Shown piece after piece: positions 25,577 to 34,373 of a DNA stretch of 34,373 bases. Below the pieces are notes generated by a model that saw nothing but the letters and a program-made list of their open reading frames with translations, made no database searches and had not been told where the DNA came from. Every line of letters starts with the position of its first letter. Position 1 is the first letter of the stretch. This DNA comes from Alphaproteobacteria bacterium (GTDB lineage: Bacteria; Pseudomonadota; Alphaproteobacteria; Rhodospirillales; Magnetospirillaceae). The stretch spans positions 1-34,373 of the forward strand of contig JADGAL010000008.1 of assembly GCA_015232025.1 (NCBI GenBank), written 5' to 3'. Position numbers and translations under genes: made by a program.

Positions 25577-27510
25577 GTGGCCACTCCCTCTTTCGCCAAT
25601 TCGGGCCGCATCGGCAGGGTGAACACGAATCGGCTGCCCTGGCCGGGCTCGGATTCGGCGTGGATGGTTCCGCCATGGCGCTCGACGATCCGCTTGCAGA
25701 CCGCGAGGCCGATGCCGGTGCCGTCGTACTCGGACTGGACATGCAGGCGCTGGAAAACGCCGAAGATCCGATCCAGATGGTCGGGCTCGATGCCGATGCC
25801 GTTGTCGGCCACCACGAAGCGCCAGACTCCGTCGCGTTGCTCGACCGTGATGGCGATTTGCGGCGGGCGGTCGGCCGCGCGATACTTGATCGCGTTGCCG
25901 ATCAGATTGTTGAACAGCCGCACGAGGTCCATCTCGCAGCCGATCACACCGGGCGCGTTGGCTGGCGTCGTCAGTTGGGCGCCGCTGTCCTCGATCGCCA
26001 CCGCCATGTCTTGCAGGGCGTCGGTCAGCACCTGGTTCAGATCGACCGGCGCCAGCGCCTTGTCGGCCCGCCCGGCCCGCGAATATTCAAGCAGATCGTG
26101 GATCAGCCGGTCCATCCGATGGGCGCCGTCGCGCACGAAGCGGATGTAATCGCCGGAATTCATATCCACCGCGGCGCCAAGCTGGCGTTCGAGCAGGGTG
26201 ACGTAGCTGATCACGATTCGCAAAGGCTGGCGCAGATCATGCGACGCGACATAGGCGAACTGCTCAAGCTCCTCGTTCGAGCGCGCCAGTTCGCGCGCCT
26301 TCTCCTCGACCAGCCGCTCGGCGGCGGCGCGCTCGGCGATTTCGCGGCTCAGCAACTCGGTGCGCTCGGTCACCATGCGTTCGACCGCCGCCTGGGCTCT
26401 GCGCCGGGTGGCGAGCAGCGTGGCCAGCAGCAGCAACCCCACGCCCATCCCGCTTGTGACGCCGCCGGCCGTCCAATAGGCCAAGCGGTATTGTTCATAG
26501 GCGGGCAGCATCGACGCGCGTTCATTGACGATGCGGCCGCCCGGCGGCAGTTGACGGCGCGACAGCCCCGTCCGCTCCAAGGCCGCCCGGTCGAATCCGT
26601 GGAATTTCGGCGAGGTGCCGATCACCGGCACGTCGGCGGGCGCCACGCCTTGCAGCACCCGCAGCGAAAGCTGGCCGGCCGCCCTGCCCTGGTCCAGCCC
26701 GCCGGTCAGATAGCCGCCGACGATGCCATGACCCAGCAGGAAGTCCCATACGCCGAACACCGGCGCCCATGAGGCGTCGGCGATCATGCGCGCCGCCTCG
26801 GCATAGCCCATCGAGCGGCCGAGGCGATCATGGTTGTAAGCCAGCATCAAGACGGCCGCGCCCTGGCCCAGCTGCTGCAAGCCGCGCCGCATCTCGTCAT
26901 GCGACAAGGCGTTCCAGATCTCGACCGTCACCCCGTCGAGGGCGGACGTGCGGCGCAGCGCCTCGACCTCGTCGGTCAGCGCCAAGCCGGTGCGGCTTTT
27001 GTCGACCACCACCACCAGCCGCCGCAGATCGGGGATCATGGCGCGGATCAGCGCCACGTTGGCGGGAATGTCGACGTCCTCGACCACGCCGGTCGCCCAG
27101 CGTTGGCCGTCGGGCCAAGTGGGCGCCGCGTTGACGCCCGAGAACACCACCGGCACCTCGGGGAACAGCCGCTCGTGGGCCTCGCGCACGAAGGCGAAGG
27201 CGTCGTCGTCGGTGGTGACCACCAGATCGGGCAGATCGAGCGGGAATTTCCGCGCGATCACCTCCTCGACGCCCGGCAGATGGGTCAGGCGCGGATGTCG
27301 CTTGGAGTCGAGATACTCCTCCTCGACGTCGGCCAGACCGCCCAAAGCCTCGCGCAGGCCGGCCGCCTGATCCTCGGTCCAGGTCATCCCGGCGTGATAG
27401 GAATGGATGATCAGAACCTGTGGACGCTCGCCCGCCAAGGCGACCGCGCAGGTCGCCCAAAGCGCCGAGGCGATCGCCAGACTGGCCGCCGGAAGCCGAA
27501 ACAAGTCCAA
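25573..27510 (-). CDS. Membrane histidine kinase with N-terminal periplasmic ABC_sub_bind-like sensor domain
   Basis: GERPQVLIIHSYHAGMTWTEDQAAGLREAL...LVVTTDDDAFAFVREAHERLFPEVPVVFSGVNA (substrate-binding-like), TM GVTSGMGVGLLLLATLLAT, YVASHDLRQPLRIVISYVTLLERQL, HATPase NLIGNAIKYR...DGTGIGLAVCKRIVERHGG. Start probably TTG 27510. Confidence 0.92.
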   Translation of the reverse strand: MDLFRLPAASLAIASALWATCAVALAGERPQVLIIHSYHAGMTWTEDQAAGLREALGGLADVEEEYLDSKRHPRLTHLPGVEEVIARKFPLDLPDLVVTTDDDAFAFVREAHERLFPEVPVVFSGVNAAPTWPDGQRWATGVVEDVDIPANVALIRAMIPDLRRLVVVVDKSRTGLALTDEVEALRRTSALDGVTVEIWNALSHDEMRRGLQQLGQGAAVLMLAYNHDRLGRSMGYAEAARMIADASWAPVFGVWDFLLGHGIVGGYLTGGLDQGRAAGQLSLRVLQGVAPADVPVIGTSPKFHGFDRAALERTGLSRRQLPPGGRIVNERASMLPAYEQYRLAYWTAGGVTSGMGVGLLLLATLLATRRRAQAAVERMVTERTELLSREIAERAAAERLVEEKARELARSNEELEQFAYVASHDLRQPLRIVISYVTLLERQLGAAVDMNSGDYIRFVRDGAHRMDRLIHDLLEYSRAGRADKALAPVDLNQVLTDALQDMAVAIEDSGAQLTTPANAPGVIGCEMDLVRLFNNLIGNAIKYRAADRPPQIAITVEQRDGVWRFVVADNGIGIEPDHLDRIFGVFQRLHVQSEYDGTGIGLAVCKRIVERHGGTIHAESEPGQGSRFVFTLPMRPELAKEGVAT

Positions 27511-27580
27511 ACGACCACCCCATTCGCGTAAAATCAAAATATGCCGGGTGGCACGAACGAAGGTCAAGGAGGACGCGACA

Positions 27581-29059
27581 ATGGACTGCATTCTCGCCAT
27601 CGACCAGGGAACCACCAGCACGCGCGCCATCCTGTTTGGCCAAGACGGCCGCGAGTTGGCTCGGGTCCAGCGGGAACTGCGCCAGATTTACCCGCGACCG
27701 GGCTGGGTGGAACACGATGTCGAGGACATCTGGGACGCGGTCCGCGACCTGTGCGCCGAAGCGATGGCCGCCGCCGCCGCCGCCGGGCATCGGGTGGCGG
27801 GCGTCGGCATCACCAATCAGCGCGAGACCACCGTGGTGTGGCGGCGCTCGGACGGCCGGGCGATCCACAACGCGATCGTCTGGCAGGACCGCCGCACCGC
27901 GCCGCTGTGCAAGCGGCTCGCCGACCAGGGCTGCGAGCCGTTGCTGCGGGCGCGCACCGGCCTGCTGCCCGACCCCTATTTCTCGGCCAGCAAGATCGCT
28001 TGGCTGCTCGACGAGGTTCCCGGCGCCCGCCAAGCGGCGCTGCGCGGCGAGCTGGCCTTCGGCACGATCGACAGCTTCCTGCTGTGGCGCCTGACCGGCG
28101 GGGCCGTCCACGCCACCGACGCCACCAACGCGGCGCGCACCTTGTTGTGGGACATCCATGCCCAGCGCTGGGACCCCGATTTGACGCGGCTGTTCGACAT
28201 CCCGCCCGGCCTGTTGCCCGAGGTGCGCGACAACGTGGCGGCCTTCGGCGTGACCGCCGACGGCTTGTTCGCCGAGCGGCTGGCGATCGGCGGCATGGCC
28301 GGCGACCAGCAGGCCGCCGCCATCGGCCAGGCCTGCGTCACGCCGGGCATGGTGAAAAGCACTTACGGCACCGGCTGCTTCGTGCTGCTGAACACCGGGG
28401 CCACGCCGGTGGCGTCGCGGCACCGCCTGCTCACCACCCTGGCCTGGCGGCTGGAGGGTCGGCCCGCCTACGCCTTGGAGGGCGGCATCTTCGTGGCCGG
28501 CGCCGCCGTGCAATGGCTGCGCGACGGGCTGGGCCTGATCCGCTCGGCGGACGAAAGCGAGGCCCTGGCCGCCGGGCTGGCCGACACGGGAGGCGTCTAC
28601 ATGGTGCCCGCCTTCACCGGGCTGGGCGCCCCCTGGTGGGACCCCGAGGCGCGCGGCGCGCTGTTTGGCCTGACCCGCGCCACCGGCAAGGCCGAGATCG
28701 TCCGCGCGGCGCTCGAGGCGGTGTGTTATCAGACCGCCGATCTGCTCGACGCGATGGCCGCCGACCTGGGCGCCCCGATCGGCACCTTGCGGGTGGATGG
28801 CGGGATGGCGGTCAATGGCTGGGTGATGCAATTCCTGGCGGATGTGCTGGACCTGCCGGTCGAGCGCCCGAAGGTCACCGAGACCACCGCGCTGGGCGCC
28901 GCGCTGCTGGCCGGAATGGGGGCCGGGCTGTGGGGATCGCTCGACGCGGTGGCCGCCCAATGGCTGCGCGAGGCGCGCTTCGAGCCCGCGATGCCGCCCG
29001 AGCGGCGGCACGCCCTGCTGGAGGGCTGGCGCCGCGCCGTGACGCGGGTCAGGGCCTGA
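27581..29059 (+). CDS. glpK: Glycerol kinase
   Basis: MDCILAIDQGTTSTRAILFGQDGRELARVQRELRQIYPRPGWVEHDVEDIWD...GITNQRETTVVWRRSDGRAIHNAIVWQDRRTA...; AAGGAGGA SD upstream. Confidence 0.97.
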   Translation: MDCILAIDQGTTSTRAILFGQDGRELARVQRELRQIYPRPGWVEHDVEDIWDAVRDLCAEAMAAAAAAGHRVAGVGITNQRETTVVWRRSDGRAIHNAIVWQDRRTAPLCKRLADQGCEPLLRARTGLLPDPYFSASKIAWLLDEVPGARQAALRGELAFGTIDSFLLWRLTGGAVHATDATNAARTLLWDIHAQRWDPDLTRLFDIPPGLLPEVRDNVAAFGVTADGLFAERLAIGGMAGDQQAAAIGQACVTPGMVKSTYGTGCFVLLNTGATPVASRHRLLTTLAWRLEGRPAYALEGGIFVAGAAVQWLRDGLGLIRSADESEALAAGLADTGGVYMVPAFTGLGAPWWDPEARGALFGLTRATGKAEIVRAALEAVCYQTADLLDAMAADLGAPIGTLRVDGGMAVNGWVMQFLADVLDLPVERPKVTETTALGAALLAGMGAGLWGSLDAVAAQWLREARFEPAMPPERRHALLEGWRRAVTRVRA

Positions 29060-29729
29060 CGGCCGAGCCGTCCATGAAACGGACTCCGGCTTCGATCGCG
29101 GCGGCGGCGAGTTCGGCGCTTCCCACCCCATGCACATAGGCCCTGAGGCGGGCGATCTTGCACTTCGCCACGAAGTCGACCAGGAAGGGTCCGACGCGGT
29201 CGACCGGCCATGGCTTGTTGGCGAGATCGAGGCTGACACCCGAATAGTTGCAGGTCGCATGGAAGGTGAAATTGCGGCTGCGCGGGGTGACGCGGCAGGT
29301 ATAGGACAGACAGAACAGGTGGAGCACGATCGCCACGTCGTCCAGCCACGACATCGCGACCTCGTCGCCGACGCCGGTCACCTCGAACACGATTCGGCGG
29401 TGGACGTCCGGCGGCTGGGCCTTGCAGGCCTCGGTGAAGGCGGAAGCCACGGATTTGTCGACGAAGGCCGCGCCGAACAATGGCACGATGACCTTGGTCT
29501 GGGCTTCGCCCGCCTCGATCAGGCGGTACGCCGTGTCGAAGCCCGCCTCGACGACGTCGAGCATGGTCCGCGTCACGGCTTTGACGTTGCGCTGCCGCTC
29601 TTCCCAGCCGAGCCCCAGCAGCGCCTCGTCCTCGATGGCGCCCTCGGGCCGGTCAAGCCGCGGCCGCAGATAGATCGTGTCCCACGCGTCGTCGCGATTG
29701 TCGTGGACCGGCACCGCGCAGACGATCAT
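29049..29729 (-). CDS. Conserved-looking hypothetical protein, possibly a degenerate EAL-like fold
   Basis: MIVCAVPVHDNRDDAWDTIYLRPRLDRPEG...RIVFEVTGVGDEVAMSW...LRAYVHGVGSAELAAAAIEAGVRFMDGSAV; last segment resembles the EAL-domain C-terminal AEGVE...L..LG...QG pattern without the residues. Confidence 0.65.
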   Translation of the reverse strand: MIVCAVPVHDNRDDAWDTIYLRPRLDRPEGAIEDEALLGLGWEERQRNVKAVTRTMLDVVEAGFDTAYRLIEAGEAQTKVIVPLFGAAFVDKSVASAFTEACKAQPPDVHRRIVFEVTGVGDEVAMSWLDDVAIVLHLFCLSYTCRVTPRSRNFTFHATCNYSGVSLDLANKPWPVDRVGPFLVDFVAKCKIARLRAYVHGVGSAELAAAAIEAGVRFMDGSAVRP

Positions 29730-30829
29730 GGCGAGGCCCTCGGCGGTGGGGCGAGGCAGGTTTCGCGGAATCGGCGTCCCAGCGCCCGAACCTTCGCGGC
29801 GACCAGGACGTGGGGCAAGTTTGGCGCCTCGGCGCGCAGCAATCCGCCCAGGCAGGCGGGCGCGCCGGCCACCCCGGCCAGGGGATCGAGACTGTCCAGG
29901 GTCAAGGAGACCAGTTCGGACTTGCCGGCTTGCGACACCACGCCGCGCGCCCGACCCAGACAGCAGGAGGCGCAGCCCGGCATGGACGGATCGACCTCGT
30001 CCGGGTCGATGCCGGCCAATTCGAGCAGTTCGACGGCGGTGGCGTAGGATTCGACCAGCAGCGCGCCCTCGCGCGTCACCTCGGCCGTCTCGATGCCGCC
30101 ATTGCAGCGGTCGCCGCCCGCCAACAGGCTTTCGGCGGTCATCAGGGTTTCGCCATCGGCGGCGACGCGGCGCAAGGCCGCCACCTCGGAGAAGACGCCC
30201 GTGCCGCCGCCCGATTCGAAGATCACCAGCACGTCGCGCCCATCGCCCAGGCGGGCCGCGACGCGATAGCCGAACCAACCGCTCTCGCCCTGCGAGGCGG
30301 TGGCCGATCCGAACAATCCGGGTCTGGTCTCGTCGACCGGGACATGCGCGAAGCCGCGCCCGCAGGCCTTCAAGGGCACCGGGCGGGCCGGTTCGTCGAC
30401 CGGCAGGCTGGCCAGCATCGCCTCGACGCACAGCGGATGCAGGAAATCGGCCGGCCGGGAGGGGGGTGGCGCGGGTTGCGGCAGTCCAAGCTCGGCCAAG
30501 CGGGCGCGATACAGGCGCGCCACGCAGCCGGCGGCGCTCCACTGCCGGTCGCGATCCGCGGGCTGGCCGGCGGGCAGGCCGCATTCGGCGCCGCGCCGCT
30601 CGGCCCAGGCGCGCTGCTCGTCGACCAGCGGCTTGGGCGTCTTGGTCGCCTTGCGCGCTTTGGCGAAGGCTTGGTTGAGCAGCCCGTCGAGCCGCAGCAG
30701 TTCCGGGTCGTCGCAGACCAGATGCTCGACCGGCCGCGTCGCCTTGAGGCAGTCGATGGCGCTCGCCCGAGCCGTCGCGGCGGGCGCCATCGACAACGCG
30801 GCGGCGATTATGAGGAAGAGAAGGCGCAT
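29726..30829 (-). CDS. Exported protein with LprI-like (DUF1311) N-terminal domain
   Basis: Signal peptide MRLLFLIIAAALSMAPAATARA, then IDCLKATRPVEHLVCDDPELLRLDGLLNQAFAKARK...LVDEQRAWAERRGAECG typical of LprI N-terminal domains; ATGA overlap with 29729 gene. Confidence 0.85.
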   Translation of the reverse strand: MRLLFLIIAAALSMAPAATARASAIDCLKATRPVEHLVCDDPELLRLDGLLNQAFAKARKATKTPKPLVDEQRAWAERRGAECGLPAGQPADRDRQWSAAGCVARLYRARLAELGLPQPAPPPSRPADFLHPLCVEAMLASLPVDEPARPVPLKACGRGFAHVPVDETRPGLFGSATASQGESGWFGYRVAARLGDGRDVLVIFESGGGTGVFSEVAALRRVAADGETLMTAESLLAGGDRCNGGIETAEVTREGALLVESYATAVELLELAGIDPDEVDPSMPGCASCCLGRARGVVSQAGKSELVSLTLDSLDPLAGVAGAPACLGGLLRAEAPNLPHVLVAAKVRALGRRFRETCLAPPPRASP

Positions 30830-30891
30830 GGGTCGATGCTAGCCCGGATTTGTCACACCGTCATCACCGTCATGCGTAACCGCGTCGGGGT

Positions 30892-30919
30892 GCCCGCGCC
30901 TCGAGACCAAGGCGCGGGC
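30892..30919 (-). terminator. GC-rich hairpin downstream of the cytochrome operon
   Basis: GCCCGCGCC-TCGAGACCAA-GGCGCGGGC, 9-bp perfect stem 16 bp past the 30935 stop; no T tract. Confidence 0.45.
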
Positions 30920-30934
30920 GGGCTTTGCGGGCCG

Positions 30935-31999
30935 TTACTTCTGGAACACGAGATGCAGCGGCGGCTGGGTGTAGGCGTGCCGCACCTGCGCGTTGTCGAA
31001 CAGGCCGATGCCGAAGCCGTAGGTCTTCGACAGATCGTCGAATTGCACGTCGGTCTTGCTTCCCGTGACCAGCTTGCGGCTGATCTCGGCGACCCACTTG
31101 CCGTCCTTCCAGGCGATGCCGGCCGAGATGTCGCCGCGGTCCCCGGTGAACGGCTCGACGACGATCGAGGAGACCTCGTCACCCGCCACGAACTTCGAAT
31201 CGTCGAACGGCGCCTTGTCCTCGGCCTTGAGCCAATAGGTGCCGCCCTTGTTGGCGGCCTTGCCGTCCTTGTTCATGAATTCCGGCTTGCCGTCCACCAG
31301 CTTGACGTCGGCATAGCCGCCGCCGGTCTTGGCGTCGCTCTTGCGGCCCGCCTCCTTGGCCTTTTCGGGGTCGAAGCGGGTGTGGTCGAGATACTGGTCG
31401 TCGATCTGCCCCATGAAGCCGCCGCGCACATACTTCATGTGCCACATGTCGCCCAATTCGCCTTCCTCGGTGGTGTACTTGTTGCCATAGGCCTTGCCCG
31501 GCTCGCCGGCGTGGCAGTTCGCGTTGCAGCCCAGCTTCTCGTTGAAGCCGAAGATCGAACCGCCGATGTTCCAGATCAGCGAGAACTTGTCCTCGTAAGC
31601 CAGGTTGTTGTCGCCGCCCTTGTCCTCGGGGTCCTTGACCTTGACCCAGGTTCCATCGGCTTGCTTCTGGAACGGCGAGCGACGCACCGACATGGTCGGG
31701 TCCTCGTAGGTCAGCAGCATGTAAAGCGTGTCGCCGACATGGGCCGCCTGGATGGTGCCGGTGGTGGTGCCCGCGTTGTCCTTGAAGTGGACGCCCTTCA
31801 CGGCCTCGAAGCTCGCCACCGGGGCGCTTTTCCACACCGGGTCGTCGGCGACGCCGTCGAGCTTGGGCGCCGCGGCGGCCTTCGCGGCGGTCACCACGAT
31901 CGGCTTCACGGGGCCTTTGGGAGCCTCTTGGGCCGTGGCGGCGGCGGCCACCAGGCACAACGGCAGGGCGAAGGCGACGGATTTGCGGATGAGGGTCAT
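30935..31999 (-). CDS. Periplasmic ethylbenzene-dehydrogenase-related (EB_dh-like) protein with CxxxCH motif
   Basis: Signal peptide ...LCLVAAAATAQ, KLDGVADDPVWKSAPVASFEAVKGV...GCNANCHAGEPGKAYGNKY...GDMWHMKYVRGGFMGQIDDQYLD. Confidence 0.82.
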   Translation of the reverse strand: MTLIRKSVAFALPLCLVAAAATAQEAPKGPVKPIVVTAAKAAAAPKLDGVADDPVWKSAPVASFEAVKGVHFKDNAGTTTGTIQAAHVGDTLYMLLTYEDPTMSVRRSPFQKQADGTWVKVKDPEDKGGDNNLAYEDKFSLIWNIGGSIFGFNEKLGCNANCHAGEPGKAYGNKYTTEEGELGDMWHMKYVRGGFMGQIDDQYLDHTRFDPEKAKEAGRKSDAKTGGGYADVKLVDGKPEFMNKDGKAANKGGTYWLKAEDKAPFDDSKFVAGDEVSSIVVEPFTGDRGDISAGIAWKDGKWVAEISRKLVTGSKTDVQFDDLSKTYGFGIGLFDNAQVRHAYTQPPLHLVFQK

Positions 32000-32027
32000 G
32001 TCTCGTGCCTTTCGGTTTGGTGGAAGA

Positions 32028-32642
32028 TCAGTGCTCGTGCCAGCCGGTGATCATCATTCGGAACAGGCTCGTCACCTTCAGCCCGGTGGTGCCAAGATAG
32101 ATGTGGCCGATCATGAACAGGGTGATGATCAAGCCCACCGCGGTGTGGGCCATCGCGATCGGCAGCAGTCCGTCCAGGCCGAGCACCCGCTGCGGAGCCC
32201 ATTCGGGCACCAGGAACATCAGTCCCGTGAGCAGCAGGATGGGCATGAAGAAGTACATGATGAACCAGTAGATGATCTGCTGGAGCGAATTGAAGTTCGC
32301 CGCCAAGGTCGGCGGATAGGGATGCGGCCTGCCCCAGAAGATATCCCAGCAATAGAAGCGGGTTTGAACCAGGCATCGTTTGATGAAGCCGCCCGGCTTG
32401 GGCACGTATTGCCACCAGTTCCCAGAAACGATATTGGCGATCACGAAGAAGCCATAAAGCGCCGCCAGCGCCACGCCCGCGATGTCGTGCAGGCGGGCGG
32501 CCAGGGCGAACGGCACCAGCGGCAGATCGGGCTGGGCGAAATGCAGGCTGCCCCCGGTGACGATCAGCACCAGGATCAGCGCCGCGTTGACCCAGTGCCA
32601 AGCCCGCAGCCAAAACGGCAGCATGTAGATGCGTTCGCTCAT
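32028..32642 (-). CDS. Membrane cytochrome b (b561/formate dehydrogenase gamma-like)
   Basis: MSERIYMLPFWLRAWHWVNAALILVLIVTGGSLHF...LHDIAGVALAALYGFFVIANI...IAMAHTAVGLIITLFMIGHIYLG: paired histidines in hydrophobic helices. Confidence 0.9.
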   Translation of the reverse strand: MSERIYMLPFWLRAWHWVNAALILVLIVTGGSLHFAQPDLPLVPFALAARLHDIAGVALAALYGFFVIANIVSGNWWQYVPKPGGFIKRCLVQTRFYCWDIFWGRPHPYPPTLAANFNSLQQIIYWFIMYFFMPILLLTGLMFLVPEWAPQRVLGLDGLLPIAMAHTAVGLIITLFMIGHIYLGTTGLKVTSLFRMMITGWHEH

Positions 32643-33616
32643 GATTTCCTCAACAGGCGACGGATGCCGGCGGTGAAGACGCGCAAGGCGCCGTGGCCCA
32701 TGACGCCGGCCACCGTGAGAAGCACCGACCACACCGCGAACTGATCGAAATAGGCGTTGCGGGTCGCGCCGATCACATAGGAATCGCCCAGGATGATGCT
32801 GTTGGCGAAGCCCAACTTCTCGCGCTCCTCGGTCACCATGTGGCGATAAAGCCGGGTCTTCAGCGCCGTGTCGCGCGTGTGGCAGGCGACGCAGTTCTTC
32901 TCGGCCTTGTCCTTGCCGACGATCTCGTGCGACAGGGCCAAGGTCTTGGTCGGCGAAACCGGCGTGTGGCACTCGACGCAGCGCACCGCCCCCCAATGCA
33001 GCTTGGCGTTGGGCAGCCATTCGTGGATGTCGTCAAGGTCGGGACGGCGCTTGGGCGGGGTCAGGGCGTCGCCGAACGTCGCGAATTTCAGGTCCGACTC
33101 GTGGCAGTCGAAGCACATCGCGTTGTCCTGGCGGACGATCTCGCTCGGCGCGCCCAGCTTGGCCGCCACCTTGTAGAGATGCGGGTCGTGGCAGCTTTGG
33201 CAGGTGAACTTGCCCTTCAGATGCTTGGCGTGGATGCTGGCGTCATACTGCGCCTCGATCCGCATCGATTTCTGGGCGTGACATTCGCCACACGGGCTGA
33301 CCTGCGCCGTCAGACCCTCGCGGTGCGGGTATTCATTGGCGGTCTGGCCGTGGCAGGTCTTGCATTCCATGCCGGCGTGGTTCGAGCGCTCGAAAGCGGC
33401 CGGGTCCACCAGCAGGGTCTTGAGCTTGAGCAGATCCATGCCCTCGCGCGGCGGCGCCTTGAGGGCCGCCTCGGTGTGGCAGCCCAGGCACTCGGCGTTG
33501 GACTTGCGGATCTTTTCGATCAGGGCCGGGTCGGTTGGCGCGGCTCCGGCCGTTTGGGCCAGGGCGGACGGCGTCCCCAACAGAAGTATTAGGAAAACGA
33601 CAACTAAGTGGCGCAA
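32639..33616 (-). CDS. Heptaheme c-type cytochrome with C-terminal TM
   Basis: Seven CxxCH motifs: CLGCH, CKTCH, CGECH, CQSCH, CFDCH, CVECH, CVACH; signal peptide (M)RHLVVVFLILLLGTPSALAQ from TTG 33616; stop overlaps the cytochrome b ATG. Confidence 0.92.
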   Translation of the reverse strand: MRHLVVVFLILLLGTPSALAQTAGAAPTDPALIEKIRKSNAECLGCHTEAALKAPPREGMDLLKLKTLLVDPAAFERSNHAGMECKTCHGQTANEYPHREGLTAQVSPCGECHAQKSMRIEAQYDASIHAKHLKGKFTCQSCHDPHLYKVAAKLGAPSEIVRQDNAMCFDCHESDLKFATFGDALTPPKRRPDLDDIHEWLPNAKLHWGAVRCVECHTPVSPTKTLALSHEIVGKDKAEKNCVACHTRDTALKTRLYRHMVTEEREKLGFANSIILGDSYVIGATRNAYFDQFAVWSVLLTVAGVMGHGALRVFTAGIRRLLRKS

Positions 33617-33776
33617 CGTGAAGTTCCCCCAGATCGGAAGGCGACTCTCGCAATAACCAATATTACCAATTATCCACCTGAAGTCCACAACAGATGGTTA
33701 ACGAATTAGGGCGAATCTGCGCGTGTTCATGCCCTTCGGAACTCTTGTCCGAATCTGGGGAAACAACGGCGCGAAG

Positions 33777-33800
33777 GGGGCCGGCCGAACCGCCGGCCCA
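33777..33800 (-). terminator. Hairpin downstream of the 33806 gene
   Basis: GGGCCGGC-CGAACC-GCCGGCCC perfect stem just past the stop; no T tract. Confidence 0.4.
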
Positions 33801-33805
33801 TCGGA

Positions 33806-34300
33806 TCAGCGTCGGCCGCGCGTGTGGCGCTGGACGCAATTCATCAGGGTTTCGAGACCGACCGAGGTGCCGGCCAACGAGAACCTCAGGGTCTGGTCGC
33901 CGCCCTCGACGATCAGAGTGTCGCCCCGCTTGAACAATTCGAAAAGGCGATTGCTCTCGATCAGGTTGACGCCGAGTTGATCGCGCCCCACCGCCAGCGC
34001 CTGGGTGCGGATCCACGGGCCGCGGTCGACGCGATACTGAATTGGAATACGGCCGCCGTTGCGGAAATTCCAGCGCTCGTTGTCGAAGGACATGGTCCAA
34101 TTCATGTCCCTGGTGAGCCGGAAGTTGAGCGCGATGCCGTTGTCGTACTGGGCCTTCATCGAGCAATGGCTGAACCGGCCACGATCATTGGTCTGGGCGC
34201 GGAGCTTCCAATTGCCCACGGTGGCTTGGTCGATCACCTCGGCATTGGCGGCGACGGGCGACAGCAGCAGCGCGAGGACAAGAATCCACTTCATGTTCAT
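33806..34300 (-). CDS. Exported hypothetical protein
   Basis: MNMKWILVLALLLSPVAANAEVIDQATVGNWKLRAQTNDRGRFSHCSMKAQYDNGIALNFRLTRDMNWTMSFDNERWNF; clear signal peptide. Confidence 0.8.
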   Translation of the reverse strand: MNMKWILVLALLLSPVAANAEVIDQATVGNWKLRAQTNDRGRFSHCSMKAQYDNGIALNFRLTRDMNWTMSFDNERWNFRNGGRIPIQYRVDRGPWIRTQALAVGRDQLGVNLIESNRLFELFKRGDTLIVEGGDQTLRFSLAGTSVGLETLMNCVQRHTRGRR

Positions 34301-34373
34301 GGCGATACCTCGAAAAGACGATCCCCGAAGCATGGCGCAACTCGCCGTCGGCTGGCAAGGGCGGTTACGCCAG

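Noticed and set aside
26897-29260. 787-aa minus-strand ORF
   Set aside because: Antisense to glpK and out of frame with the histidine kinase; composition is artefactual.
30869-30888. Short CGTCATCACCGTCATGCG repeat after the LprI-like gene
   Set aside because: Only two imperfect short copies; consistent with chance in an intergenic region.

Overview
This 34.4-kb window is GC-rich and looks like an alphaproteobacterial chromosome, probably Rhodospirillales/Magnetospirillum-like. That placement is inferred from gene content only. It is densely coding with no rRNA, tRNA, CRISPR array or transposase that I could recognise. Housekeeping genes are infA, a cspA-type cold-shock gene, aroC, fabI, hemA (ALAS) and glpK. 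They are interspersed with many signalling genes: an HD-GYP protein with a C-terminal hemerythrin-like domain cut by the window edge, a CxxCH-containing membrane diguanylate cyclase, an Rec-PAS-GGDEF protein, several histidine kinases and response regulators, and a SiaA/SiaB/SiaC-like partner-switch locus without an adjacent SiaD cyclase. Other notable items are an AT-richer TIR-domain gene, a translationally coupled nucleotidyltransferase/metallophosphoesterase pair, and a heptaheme cytochrome c / cytochrome b / ethylbenzene-dehydrogenase-like (CxxxCH) operon. Small-scale signals include a duplicated translation-initiation region at infA, hairpins covering start codons or ribosome-binding sites, a 9-nt-periodic palindromic repeat that is also an open reading frame, and a response regulator that seems to need a CTG start. 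Assignments come from reading translated motifs by eye; no database search was run.
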